Of a DNA stretch of 64,000 nucleotides, positions 31,998-43,033 are shown piece after piece. The stretch lies in NCBI GenBank assembly GCA_009733575.1, contig ML769504.1, forward strand, positions 123,630 to 187,629. Reading direction: 5' to 3'. The DNA comes from Gymnopus androsaceus JB14. Lineage: Eukaryota > Basidiomycota > Agaricomycetes > Agaricales > Omphalotaceae. The translations under genes were made by a program, and so were the position numbers. The notes under the pieces were generated by a model. The model did not search any database and was not told the origin of the DNA. It was given only the letters and a program-made list of their open reading frames with translations. The stretch's first letter is position 1. Each line of letters begins with the position of its first letter.

Positions 31998-34190
31998 ATG
32001 TCCACTCAAGCACTTCTTGGACTATTTCTCCTAATATCCCTTCCTATCCTAGCTTTTATAGTCCTTGGCAGGCGTCGCAGAGCGCAGCTGCCTCCTGGAC
32101 CTCCACGCCATTGGATCCTTGGAAATCTCCTTGATCTCATCAAAACCGATGATCTATTGGCTTCAGTAGACAAGTGGCAGGATAGCTACGGTCAGTCTAT
32201 TTCTATATAATTCAGAGGTAGTGCTGAACTGCCAGTACCAGGTGATATCGTGAGCTTAGAATGTTTTGGCGTTACTGTTATTATTCTCAATACTTTGGTG
32301 TGTATATACGCTCTCCGGTGCTACTACTCGAGCCATTCAACCGTCTCCTCCATTCAGGAATGCTGTATTGACCTCCTTGAAAGACGACCATCGAATTATT
32401 CACATCGTCCAAAAATGCCTTTCGTCCGGGAACTGGTTGGACTCGACAAAGTGAGTCTGTACTCCTCCCTGTGAAATGAATGAGAAGTTAATGAATACTC
32501 AGAGTTTCGGTGGCAAACAGTCTCCCTTTGTACTATGCCTTCACTGACGCATTCGAACTTAGGCTTCATGGATCATTGTGAGGAAAGTGTTCGCGGTCGC
32601 CGCGTTGCAAACCTGGCATTCAAACCCAGTGCTCTACGCCAATACTCTCCGGCACTCCAGGATAATGTTGTGATCCTAATGCAAGATCTAGTGAACTTTC
32701 CTCAAGGATTTGAGGGAGTTTTGGAACGGTGAGCTGCCACGCAGTTGATTGGGGTAAAGGAACATATTGATGAAAATTTATAGGAGGAACATTCAACTCG
32801 CACTATCTTTGATTTTTGGCATTACACTTGACGGGACAAACCAACATGTGAGTCAGTCCTCTAATTCTCAACTTCTTGACCCAGTCCAACGAGCTGATAA
32901 CAGTATATCACCACTACTATGGACTGTGTGTATAAAATTGCAGGGAATGTGCTTCCTGGAAGTCGAATTGTAGATTTTCTTCCATTCTGTACGTGATAGC
33001 TTTCTGGTCCAAATTTCCCCAGAATGTATCTGAACCCAAACGACGAAAGTGATGTACCTGCCTTCTTGGGTTCCCTTTAAGCGTGAGGCCAAACAGTTGA
33101 ATGCCTTGGTTAATGATGCGTTTGGGACTCCCTTTGAGGATGCGAAGAGGCGTATGGTAAGCAGTACTCTTTGCTTGTCTATGAAAGCTTTCTGATTGAT
33201 TTGCGCCAATTTTCCAGGCCGACGGAGGTCCCCTCTCTTCCTTTGTGTCTCTCATTTTATCTAGTGAGGAAATTCAGGGTGATATCAACACAGAAGACTT
33301 TCAGGAAATGATGTAAGTAGGCTTTTGCTACTACATCGCTATTTTTTTTCCTCAATCAACACTAGGAAATGGGCTTCTGGAACCATGTTTATGGCGGCGG
33401 CAGAGAGTACCACCTCTACAATTCGAATATTCTTCAAAGCAATGGCACGTTTTCCACAAGTCCAAGCTCGGGCACAAGAGGAATTAGATCGCGTACTAGG
33501 CAACAGGCTACCAACCATGAATGACCGCCCATCTTTGCAATATCTCAACGCATTGTTGCAAGAAGTTATCCGGTGGGAGAGTATTGTTCCATCTGGTACT
33601 GAGGAACAACTGCTTTGTTTTGCTTTGGCTGACTTGAATAATTTAGGCTTTCCTCGTCGTACAGATGCGGACGATACCTACAGGGGAATGTTCATCCCAA
33701 AAGGTGCTGTTATTCTTGCAAATTCACGTAGCATCTCTCGTCACGAGCACGGGAACGGGTCCCCTGATGAGTTCGAGCCCGGACGATTTCTGAAGGGCGG
33801 TGGTGCCCGTCCCGTTATGGACTACGTATTTGGGTTTGGAAAGAGGTCGGTGAATCACCACATAGATCACGTCCCAGAAGGTCATTGACATTTGATTTGT
33901 AAAGAGCATGTCCCGGACGATTCCTCGCAGAGGCATCTGTATGGATCACAATTGTATCCGTCCTCAAATGCTTCAATATTGTTCAACTGGAAGGATCTGG
34001 CAAGTTACCTACTGCTCATCGGTCGGGAGTGATCCAGTAAGTACTGATCACTTTGTGTCTTAAATTGCCTGCTTAACGAGACTATAGAGGCACGACCTCA
34101 TTGGAATGCAAAGTAATTCCCCGTGATGAAGTCCATCGCGCAATGATTCAGTCTAAGGCTGCTGAAATGGAAGCCGCACAATTTACTTAG
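31998..34190 (+). CDS. Cytochrome P450 monooxygenase
   Basis: An ER-anchored haem-thiolate oxidase. The N-terminus is a membrane helix (ALLGLFLLISLPILAFIVLG) followed by RRRRAQLPPGPPRHWILGN. Spliced exons give YGDIVSLECFGVTVIILNTL and DLLERRPSNYSHRPKMPFVR. Then come FKPSALRQYSPALQDNVVIL and LPSWVPFKREAKQLNALVND. The I-helix reads FMAAAESTTSTIRIFFKAMA, the ExxR is EVIRWES, and a FEPGRFL block follows. The haem loop is split by a 59-bp intron (33846-33904): FGFGKR upstream joins ACPGRFLAEASVWITIV downstream. The last exon ends AAEMEAAQFT at 34190. The C-helix region reads FMDHCEESVRGRRVA, where a Trp is usually present. About ten short introns are needed. The gene sits between the cis-prenyltransferase pair and the terpene synthase, inside inverted arms. 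Probably active, but the 32.46-32.58 kb junction is doubtful. Confidence 0.82.
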
Positions 34191-35225
34191 CTAAATCTAT
34201 AGTAAACCCTTGAGTAGAACCTGATAGGCTCGAGGATATTTAGCAGAAGCTGAATGTGTTTGATTAATTAAATTAATAAAAAGACATATAGATTTTAGAT
34301 TTTGGGTTTGGAGGACCGCCATATCCGCCAAACAAAAATCAACAAGTCTTGTGCTCCTGTGGATGTTCATTATCCGCGGGTGCTCATACCTCACGGTTGC
34401 AGATATGACTTGTGACAGCAGTTACCGGCGGGTACCTGCACTACTACTGTATCACTGTTACGACCATAAGTTTCCGTAACTGTAACGCCACACCCGGGAA
34501 CTGATGATTTTGAAAATAAATTATAATAACACGTAACAAGGGTCTGGGAACTCGGAATTTAGTGGGAAAAAAATGTCGAGGCCCAAAGAAATGGCCGAAA
34601 TAAAGCTAAAATTTGACTAAAAGTTCCAGCGTAACATCATTTTTCCTGCGAGAACTTCAATTTTTGAAGCTCCCGCCATAATGCGTAGCATCCCCGGAAC
34701 TTATGGTCATAATTATCCAGTACCCGCTGTTCCGATCGACAGGAAACATGTTCTGAATATGTGAATAAGTGTAGAATCTGTAGATGTATATATTACCCGT
34801 CCAAGATAGAACCGGGAAATAAGTTGTTGTGTACAGCTCTGAGCTGATATACTGCACACATAGCGACTCGAACCTCCGCCCGGACCGTCATCCGAATTGC
34901 TATCCAAGAATGGCAAGGGCTCTGGAAGCATGTAATGAAGTGATTAGAATAGTGTTTTAGGGTGTTTTGCGATGGCGGGCATCTTCCCGCTACTGCATAA
35001 CACCATCCCATTACCCCATAAAACCTTCCTTCTGTTCTGTGATTGGATCGCATAATACCCTTCGGATGTATACTCTGTGTATAAATAAATCATCATGCAA
35101 AGCACTGTACTTGCCGATATGTACGAAGAAGGGTTCGGCTACAGTCCCCGAGCACATCTGCAAGGCCTAGATGTTTGATAAGACATCTTAATACATTCAG
35201 GAGCAAGGGTATCCTCTCCAGAGTG
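34072..35225. repeat. Right arm of inverted repeat flanking the P450 gene
   Basis: Reverse complement of 30283-31674. It starts inside the last P450 intron, contains the last exon and about 1 kb of 3' flank, and lacks the 223-bp element, so it preserves the empty target site. Confidence 0.8.
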
Positions 35226-35311
35226 CTCCAGAGTGCTCCAGAGAAGTTTAATGGCTTTTTGACAGCTGTCAGCGCTCTGGAGCTCTCTGGAAAACATTCA
35301 GGTTTGCTGAT
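35224..35311. mobile_element. Right-end fragment of an ATCAGCAAAACCTG-family element
   Basis: It ends TTCAGGTTTGCTGAT and is filled with CTCCAGAG and CTCTGGAG words plus a TGACAGCTGTCA palindrome. It sits exactly where the right inverted arm stops matching the left one. Confidence 0.5.
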
Positions 35312-35409
35312 GCAGGCCCAGAAGGATTTCAATGTGAGCGCTTGACTATTACTTGTCTCCCACCTCACTACCACACTGCTAACTGTCAAAGGTACTGTTG
35401 CTTGGCTAT

Positions 35410-35937
35410 TATAACTCCTTTAAAACCCATATCGCTCTGTTGAGGGTCCAAGCCATGGGTATGAGGGAGTATGGGTTCATGGAGGTTAATGGGTGGTCAC
35501 ATTGAGTAACATCTATTGTGGTGCTGTGACAGCTCATCGGAGGCGGAATTTGTGTAAAATCTATATCACTGTTTTTGATCTGTTTTGCGCTGATTTTAGG
35601 AAATTTCGCATTATTTTGTTCATTTTGAGTCTCAAATCAGGACACCGGCAGCTCGGCAACGATTGTAATTTATTAATGACGCGACTGATCTACAGTACTA
35701 GCTGAGCTAGTGGTACCAAGTAAAAACACATAAACAGGGTCGTCAGAATCCTGGATTGACAATTACAATCCAACGCGCTGTATGCGGTAGCAGGAAGGTA
35801 CCGCCATAGCAGAACACCGAAGCTCCCGTCACAATTCAATTGACAGTCAGAGGTTCAAGTTTCAGCAATTTACTTCCCGGTTTCTATGTATAAAGGCTTG
35901 CCACTAAAGTTGTCACTTTTTATCATCCTTCCTCAAG
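35410..35937 (+). promoter_or_regulatory. Upstream region of the terpene synthase
   Basis: It holds GGGAGTATGGGTTCATGG (near 35467), AGGGTCGTCAGAATCCTGGA (35737, inverted relative to the P450 upstream copy) and GCGGTAGCAGGAAGGTACC (35778). TATAAA lies near 35889, 49 bp before the ATG. The shared blocks suggest common ancestry with the P450 upstream region; shared regulation is inference. Confidence 0.4.
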
Positions 35938-37241
35938 ATGCTCACTCTCCAATACCAACTACCTAACCTTAACGTGGTTTTGGACCGTCAATCCCGACCA
36001 GACTACAAAGTAAACCCCCACCACCCCGAGCTTGAGAAAGAATTCATTGCTTTCCTTGACAAAGTCCAGCATGTTATTAGTCCCTTTCAGAGAAAAGTAC
36101 GTCGTATTTCACGTTTACTCAACCAAGAGCCATCCCAAGTAAGCTCCGTTTAACTTAAAGGAGTTGGAGGGTGCGCAGCTCCCTCTCTGTGCTGCCGCCT
36201 ATGCACCTAACGCGGATATTCAACAATTGAGAGTGTATTTAGATTACTTTGTCTTGCTCCTCGTGGTTGAAGTTATGAGGTGCGTGGCTCTCTCCTTGTT
36301 AAGCCATACAATTGACTCTAACATGTGTGTACTTATCTAGCGATGTTTCCAATGCTCAGGCAGGACAGTTCAATTTGGATTTCATGGTCGACCTTTTAAA
36401 TGCTTGCTCCAACAATCAGCCCTTCGACACGTCTAAGCAAAAGGATCCTCTGGTAGAGCTCACAGCAAAGTCAGTCATCTTTCATATCTGCTCTGAATTA
36501 CATGCATTGAGAAACCCTCCGTCGTCCAGGTTCGCAAGAAGATGTTTACCCCCTCTTTCTCCCTTATATCGCCACGATGCAACTCAGGGCACCATTTCAT
36601 ACTTACAGGCAGCGGCACAAGAAAATTATGATCGCACGAGCCCGTCGGATTTCACAGTAGACTCCTACCTTGCTCATCGCCGCAAAGTAGTCGCCATACA
36701 TCCCGTCATCGCTTTCAACCGATGGATGGCCCAAATTAAACTTAGTCCCGAAATCCTCCTCACACCGGCCTTTGAGGGTCTGCTTGAATCGACAATCGAC
36801 TTGATTGCGCTTCCCAATGTCTGTATTAGAATTATTTTTGACCAATGGCCTGAGCTGAAGTTCGAAAGAATTTAGGATCTAATTTCATACAAGAAAGAAA
36901 AGACCCAGGGAGAAGACACCCATAACCTTGTATCAGTCGCAATGGTTGATCCGGCGATCCCAGTAAAGCCAGGCGACGTTCAGGCTGCGCTGGATTTTGC
37001 AGGGCACAAAATAACAGAGGCGTATTCACGCTTCCAGCAATGCAAGCGTGATGCACTCGCACAATTCGTCTCCGATAATTCAGAAATGCGGTCAGAGATA
37101 TCGCGCTACATAGATGTTCTTTTAGACACGATCGATGGGAATATTGTGTGGCAAATCGATCCTAGGACAGTACGCTACAACGTCTTTGAGACGCCCGAGG
37201 AGCTTGCCCAATGGCTGGTGTCAATTCGCGTTGAAGGTTGA
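35938..37241 (+). CDS. Class I sesquiterpene synthase (fungal terpene cyclase)
   Basis: Cyclises a prenyl diphosphate, usually farnesyl diphosphate, using Mg2+. Exon 1 begins MLTLQYQLPNLNVVLDRQSR and carries VNPHHPELEKEF. Introns at 36097-36160, 36280-36340 and 36819-36875 restore one frame; a further 60-bp intron at 36470-36529 is possible. The aspartate-rich motif position reads VVEVMSDVSN where DExxD is usual. The second metal motif is intact, NDLISYKKEKTQGEDTHN, but only after removing the last intron; unspliced it looks like a stop codon. The RY pair appears in IDPRTVRYNVFE near the C-terminus, which ends LVSIRVEG. Total length is about 330-350 residues, normal for the family. The changed first motif could alter or weaken activity. 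The P450 lies 1.75 kb upstream on the same strand. Confidence 0.8.
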
Positions 37242-37480
37242 TAGAAGATATTGCATAGGGTATTGGTATGAGCTTTGAGGCTCAATGTTGCGGTGGGGTG
37301 CAATTATACAAGGGGTGTGCTCGAGATATTTTTTGATATCACCTTGTCTTTGGGGTTTATTTGGGCTGAGAAGCTCAAAAACATATTTTCGGAAATTTCT
37401 CCTGATTTTATTTTAGTGGGAATAATAATTCTTTTTCCTCCAACGCTGTACTTCATGAATTGAAGCATTGCGCAGTTAAC

Positions 37481-37516
<36 letters not shown>

Positions 37517-38025
37517 AAACTAACTTATATTTTCAAACTCCGCTAACTTATTGCTAACTTATGAATTGTCAAGTTAACTTGTCACGACAATCTAACTTAT
37601 TTTACTTATTTTACTTATAGTGTATGAAGAGTCATGAATTGGTGCCCTGTGTGTATTGGAAGGCTCAGATGACTCTATACACTCTGCCCAACACTGTAGC
37701 TACCTTATAAAAGATATATGACTGCCATTCTCACAGCTCTACCCCCAATCTGGACTCTTCTCAAGGGTATAGAGCTTCTGGTTAATGTCAATCATGCTCC
37801 TACAGTTTTTATTGGGTCATCTAAGGAAGACTGTGCAATTGGTACCAGTATTATGCTGTTCACTGTCAATGTATTGTGGCTCAAGTGTTACTGACAAATC
37901 ATGCATATATGCATGTTCTACTATCTGAACCAATGCACATCACCTATAGAATGCATGGAACATTTTAGTGCCCATATTTACGCCCTACGAGTGGTGCAAA
38001 TGGTATTTTTATTGTGATTAAAATT
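37242..38025. other. Gene-free spacer with AACTTATT words
   Basis: No gene. It includes a GA microsatellite and, at 37515-37615, several CTAACTTATT words. One stretch (CAAACTCCGCTAACTTATT) is matched in inverted form near 38745 (AAGTTGGCGGAGTTTCAAAT), suggesting the ends of an older element of about 1.27 kb. Confidence 0.4.
37482..37514. repeat. GA dinucleotide microsatellite
   Basis: About 16 uninterrupted GA units. Confidence 0.95.
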
Positions 38026-38705
38026 ATCAGCAAAACCTGCGTGTCCAGCACCCATAGCACCCATAGCAAGGTCCCCATCTATCCAGAGCTATGGACTGCT
38101 ATGGATTGCTATGGATCGCTATGGATTTCACGGGAACGTCAGTTGTCATTCAATTCAATGCTAAATGTATTATGTGTTTGACTTGTTTTACAGTAAGAAT
38201 CATAAAATCGAACGATGGCGGAATAAAATCATTTATGTCTTCATGTTGATATGTACATAGATTATAGTACATATGTAGTTCTAGGACAATGATAGCGTAG
38301 TAGCAAACTAACTAAAAGTCTAGTACTACTTAGTATAACTATGTATTACTTAGTACTATGAGACCATACTATAAGTGTCTGCCCTTGTATGCAAGCATTA
38401 AATAAAGACATACTATGAATATTGAGTGAACTTAAGTGACTGAGAATAAAACGGAGTTGGGAAATTGAGACGAAGTTGAAATTCCGACGCAGATGATTCT
38501 GCATTTCTTATATACTGTTGGTGGGAGAGAATGACAAGTGTCAGATGGCTGTCAAATGGCGATACAAGTCAGTGATCCCACAGAACCTCATAGCAGCCCA
38601 TAGCAACCCATAGCAACTCATACATAGTTCTGTAGAGAACTATGGCTACTATGGCCTGCTATGGCTTGCTATGGCTGATATGGCCATTATCCAGGTTTTG
38701 CTGAT
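38026..38705. mobile_element. ATCAGCAAAACCTG-family element, large complete copy
   Basis: Both termini are present (ATCAGCAAAACCTGCGTG and CCAGGTTTTGCTGAT). Both ends of the interior are built of CCATAGCA and TGCTATGG words facing each other; the 400 bp in between are AT-rich and non-coding. AAAAT occurs close to each end as a possible target duplication. Confidence 0.65.
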
Positions 38706-39449
38706 GAAAATGTAAATTTAACGGCAAATATCGGCACAAGTAAATAAGTTGGCGGAGTTTCAAATTTTGACAACCTAACTTATCGTAACTTTTACCACAC
38801 CGCAAGCTTAGCATTTTATCTTACGGAATTAGCAGTGAAATTATCGAAATAAAAGAGTTTCTTTTTCGGCAATGATTGCACCTGAAAAAGGATATCTTTC
38901 GTGTGCAAAACATACGGTAAGAAAAATCTACTATTTCATAGCAAATTTTGTTCGAAAAAGGTGGTAATTATTCTTGGTGAAAAAGCATGATAAGCGCGGC
39001 GGGAATTTAGTTGCTTTTTCATAGGAGAAATATTCTGGGAAAAAATCTCTTTCATGCCGGAAATTACTCATGTGATTGGTGTCCTTTTTCATAAGGGAAA
39101 TATTCTGGGAAAAAGTTTCTTTCGCCCTGGAAGTTACTCATGTAATTAACTTCCGTTTTCGGGAGTGAAAGATTCTGGGAAAAAGTCTCTTTCGCCCCGG
39201 GATTTACTCATGTGATTAGTGTCCTTTTTCGGGAGGGAAAGATTCCAACATCTTGCTTCTTTCCCTTAAAATTTTTCGAGATGATAAACCCAATGGGGAC
39301 TGCCTGCCTGCTGAGTGGGAGGTGCACGGGCTGACAAATTCGGCGCCTCCATCTTATTGGCTCAAATCGACATGTTCGAGAAAGACATGATTTGAATGAT
39401 GCCGTTTACCGGCAGGCTATTCGCCGTCAGATATTCGGAGTGTTAACCG

Positions 39450-40344
39450 TAAGGCTCCAACCGTTTAGTTTCCGTTTGTGCAAAAACACAAATTGAACGG
39501 AAACAGATGCAAACAGTTTACAAACAGTTTAAAACAGTTTCAAATGATTATTATAGAGGGATTGAGTTAAAGAGCAAAAGTAGTACAACTATGAAACAAA
39601 AAACCCAGCCTGAATCCACATTTTTATTAACATTGCTACCATAATTGTCTCTGCTTTCAGTGACAACCACACATCTGTACAGATTTAGTGTGACTTGGAT
39701 AACAAGTGTTCTACTGACACACTAGTGGCAGGAAAGGACTATGCCCAGAGGCATAGTCGACTTCCACTGAATCTTGTCAAGATATCCAATGAATGTTGCC
39801 ATTCCGAGCTTCCCGCGGTGGATTTGTGAGCTTACCCTCTGTGTCGCAACAATCGCTTCCAAAGGCAGCATCCAAGCACTTGTTCAGGCCTTCCCATGTG
39901 TCAGTACTGCCTTTTGAATGGCTAACAACTATAAAGAGTTTGTCTTCTCTGTTGCCTATGCAGGTAGCAGCTTCAATTGTGTGTTGAGTTCATTGATGAG
40001 CTTAATGACAATGGGCGCAGTGGGTGCCGAGACACTCATTCTGTTCACTGGTACATCAAGCAATGCATACCTGACCTTATATATCACCAAGTTTAGGGTA
40101 GGGTTGATTCGTTGGGGCACAATGGACGTATAACATGATTTCATTCACCATTTAGGAGGGGGCGCAATGTATGTGATTGAAATTCTTGTTTGGGCAAGCT
40201 CAGATCGGATGCCCCAGATAAGTAACTGTTTAAAACTGTTTTAAACTGTTTCCTATCTGTTTGTCCAGCATCATAAACTAAACAGTAAACGCAAACGGTT
40301 TAAATGTTTATAAACATTTATAAACTAAAACAGTTGGAGCCTTA
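39450..40344. mobile_element. Non-autonomous hAT-like element
   Basis: The ends TAAGGCTCCAACCGTTTAG and the complement of TAAGGCTCCAACTGTTTTAG are flanked by GTTAACCG (39442-39449) and GTTAACTG (40345-40352), an 8-bp duplication with one mismatch. Subterminal AAACTGTTT words repeat at both ends. Interior frames (for example 39793-39987) have no recognisable domain. Confidence 0.65.
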
Positions 40345-41243
40345 GTTAACTGTTCACTCGGCTTGGTTGGACTTGTTAGGAAGCGTGACACTTTCTGCTA
40401 AGATTGTGTTCACCAGCTCTTTTGTTCAAACTAGCTTGAAAGTTTGTTCAAACTAGAGTCATGCTGTGAGAGGCAAAGCATATATAAGTTCCTCAATGAA
40501 CAGACCATTTAGAAAGGATTATTATAATTTGAGTTGCAGTTTGAGCCAATAAGATGGAGGCGCCTAATTTGTCAGCCCGCACACCTCCCACTCAGCAGGT
40601 GGGCAGTCCCCATTAGGTTTATCATCTCAAAAAATTTTAAGGGAAAGAAGCAAGATGTCGGAATCTTTCCCTCCCGAAAAAAGACACTAATCACATGAGT
40701 AATTTCCGGGATGAAAGAGACTTTTTCCCAGAATCTTTCACTCCTGAAAAAGGAAGTTAATTACATGAGTAACTTCCAGGGCAAAAGAAACTTTTTCCCA
40801 GAATATTTCCCTTATGAAAAAGGACAGCAATCACATGAGTAATTTCCGGTGCAAAAGAGATTTTTTCCCAGAATATTTCTCCTATGAAAAAGCAACTAAA
40901 TTCCTGCCGCAATTATCATGCTTTTTCACCAAGAATAATTACCACCTTTTTTGAACAAAATTTACCATGAAATAGTAGATTTTTCTCACCGTATGTTTTG
41001 CACACAAAAGATATCCTTTTTCAGGTACAATTGTTAGGGTCGGTCAAAGTGGCGCTGAAAACACCGCTGAAAAGTTGTGCTGAAATCTTAAATAAAATTA
41101 TTATATTTATTTTTTGAAGTTAAGCGTTGAGCAGCTCAATAGTCGCTTAAATGTCTTTCAGCTGCTGAAAATTGAAAATTATTCATCTTAGTAAGCTCTG
41201 GTCTAGATATGCATCCTCTTCCAAGACCTATGTTGAACAAAAC

Positions 41244-42908
41244 ATGTCCAAAAAGCCTGCCAACAATGACAAACCTGACCATCCTGTTGCCCCAAAGCCA
41301 CGAGGCCATCCTCGAGGCTCCAAAAACAAAAACACGAGCACAGAAACCAACGAGTCTGCTTCAGGCAGAAAGAATAGGAGTGATACGCAGACCAAGGTCG
41401 TGAAGGTTGGAAAGGGCAAGGGAGGAAAGAAATCTGCAGATGATGGTGGAGGAGGAGATCAAGATGGCAATGGGCCTGGAACTGTGAAGTCAGTACTCAA
41501 TTGCGTGCACAGTCTATACTTCAAATTAGCTTGCTAACAAGCCTGCAGATGGACACCTGAGCTCACCGATGCTTTGTTGCAAGAGCTGACAGACAACCCA
41601 GAAATCAAGCAAGGTATCTATCCTGGGCCCGGGACCATGCTGAAAGATGAGAACAGGAATGCTATGACAAAATCAAACTCAAAACCAAAGTCCGAGTATC
41701 AATTCATGTTGGCTGAGGCTCTATTCAGCAATGAGCAGCATGGATACCATACAAAGTTCAAAACCAATGTTGAAGAAGCTGTTGGATGGTTGTGGTGGGG
41801 AAATAAAGTGAAAACAAGGCTTGAATAGTACATTGTCTGCCGCAGTGATCTATCTCCCCATAAACTCAATTTTTGCAGCATGCAGCACAAAGTTATGACA
41901 GCCCAAGCACTGATGGGAGAGACTGGTGTGGGCCTGACCTCAGAAGACCAGATTGATATGTCACTTGAAAATTCATTGACAACTGCCTGGGGTGAGTAGA
42001 GTATCAACAAATCATTTAAACAGAATTGCTAACAACGTACCCATTGCATGTGAATAGCCAAGGTCAAAAGGGACTGTCCCTGGTACTTCACCATGCTCAC
42101 AGGGAATGTCCAAATCTCAACCCAATTGGGCTCGGAAACAGTGAAACACCAATTGACTTGTCCATTCTCTCTAAACCATCTTCCCAAGCCTCCTCCCCTT
42201 TGACTATATTTGATGTCGATGATGAGGTGGATTTGGATGTGGACATTGAGAGTGATGGTGGAGAAGAAGAACAACAGCATGTCCAGAGTCATGGGCTTGA
42301 CTCTAACAATGATGTTGATACTCCTGCTTCCGAATTCACTGGAAAACGCAACTGCTCCCCAGATGTAAAGCCAAAACAAGGTCCAAAACCCGGAAAATCG
42401 CAGAAATCAACAAAGCCAGCTCCGAAGAAAAGCTTCAATCCAGTGGATAGATCTGTGGAGCTGTCTCGGGATGAAGAGGCAACAGCTCAAAAGTGTTTGA
42501 AGATCAAGCAGGAGAGACTGGATATAGAGAAGGAGTTGCAGAAGGAGAAAATCTGTGTGGCTGGTGAGATGGAAATTGAAAAGATGAAAGTTTTGGCCGA
42601 GCTTGAGGTGAAGAAGATGCAGATGGCACATGAGCAGGAGTATCACAGAAGCTTCTTGAAGGGGGACAAGCTGGAGCTTCTGATGGTCAATTCCATAGTA
42701 CCCCTGCTCATTGTAACTTTACTAACACACAGAATTCTGGAATGGGCTTCCATAACTTTTCCAATGGACTACAGACCCGGGTGCTGGTAGTAGCTCTAAT
42801 CCGTTTAGCTTATCCACAGGCCCTTCTACACACTCATCTCCTAGTGCCAGTACCAACTTCGAAGAATTAGACTTTGACGCTATGCAGTTTGATCCTTCGT
42901 TCATGTAA
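41244..42908 (+). pseudogene. Harbinger-associated Myb/SANT-like protein
   Basis: In PIF/Harbinger elements this second protein binds DNA and helps bring the transposase to the nucleus and to the ends. Exon 1 (MSKKPANNDKPDHPVAPKPR) is basic with a PKPRGHPRGSKNK hook-like stretch. After a 64-bp intron comes the trihelix-like block WTPELTDALLQELTDNPEIK and NVEEAVGWLWWGNKVK. The next exon holds HKVMTAQALMGETGVGL. Then KVKRDCPWYFTML is followed, one frame over, by RECPNLNPIGLGNSETPIDL, so there is a frameshift near 42095. A long acidic and Lys/Glu coiled-coil region follows, ending near FDPSFM at 42908. The shift suggests the gene is inactive in this copy. Confidence 0.65.
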
Positions 42909-43033
42909 TTTGGTACAAAACTACTTATGCAAACTCTTTTCTATGCTTGTCTACATTGCGCGTGCCTCTCTTTTGCATGGAATAACTTTTCCTTCAACTT
43001 TCTTCTTTTATCTCAACCTGCTTGAAGCCAAGC

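Noticed and set aside
33724..33900. P450 truncated before the haem cysteine
   Set aside because: A 59-bp intron splits the loop; splicing gives FGFGKRACPGRF.
36312..36875. Terpene synthase called as a pseudogene because of a stop before the NSE motif
   Set aside because: A 57-bp GT...AG intron with good borders restores the frame exactly at the motif.
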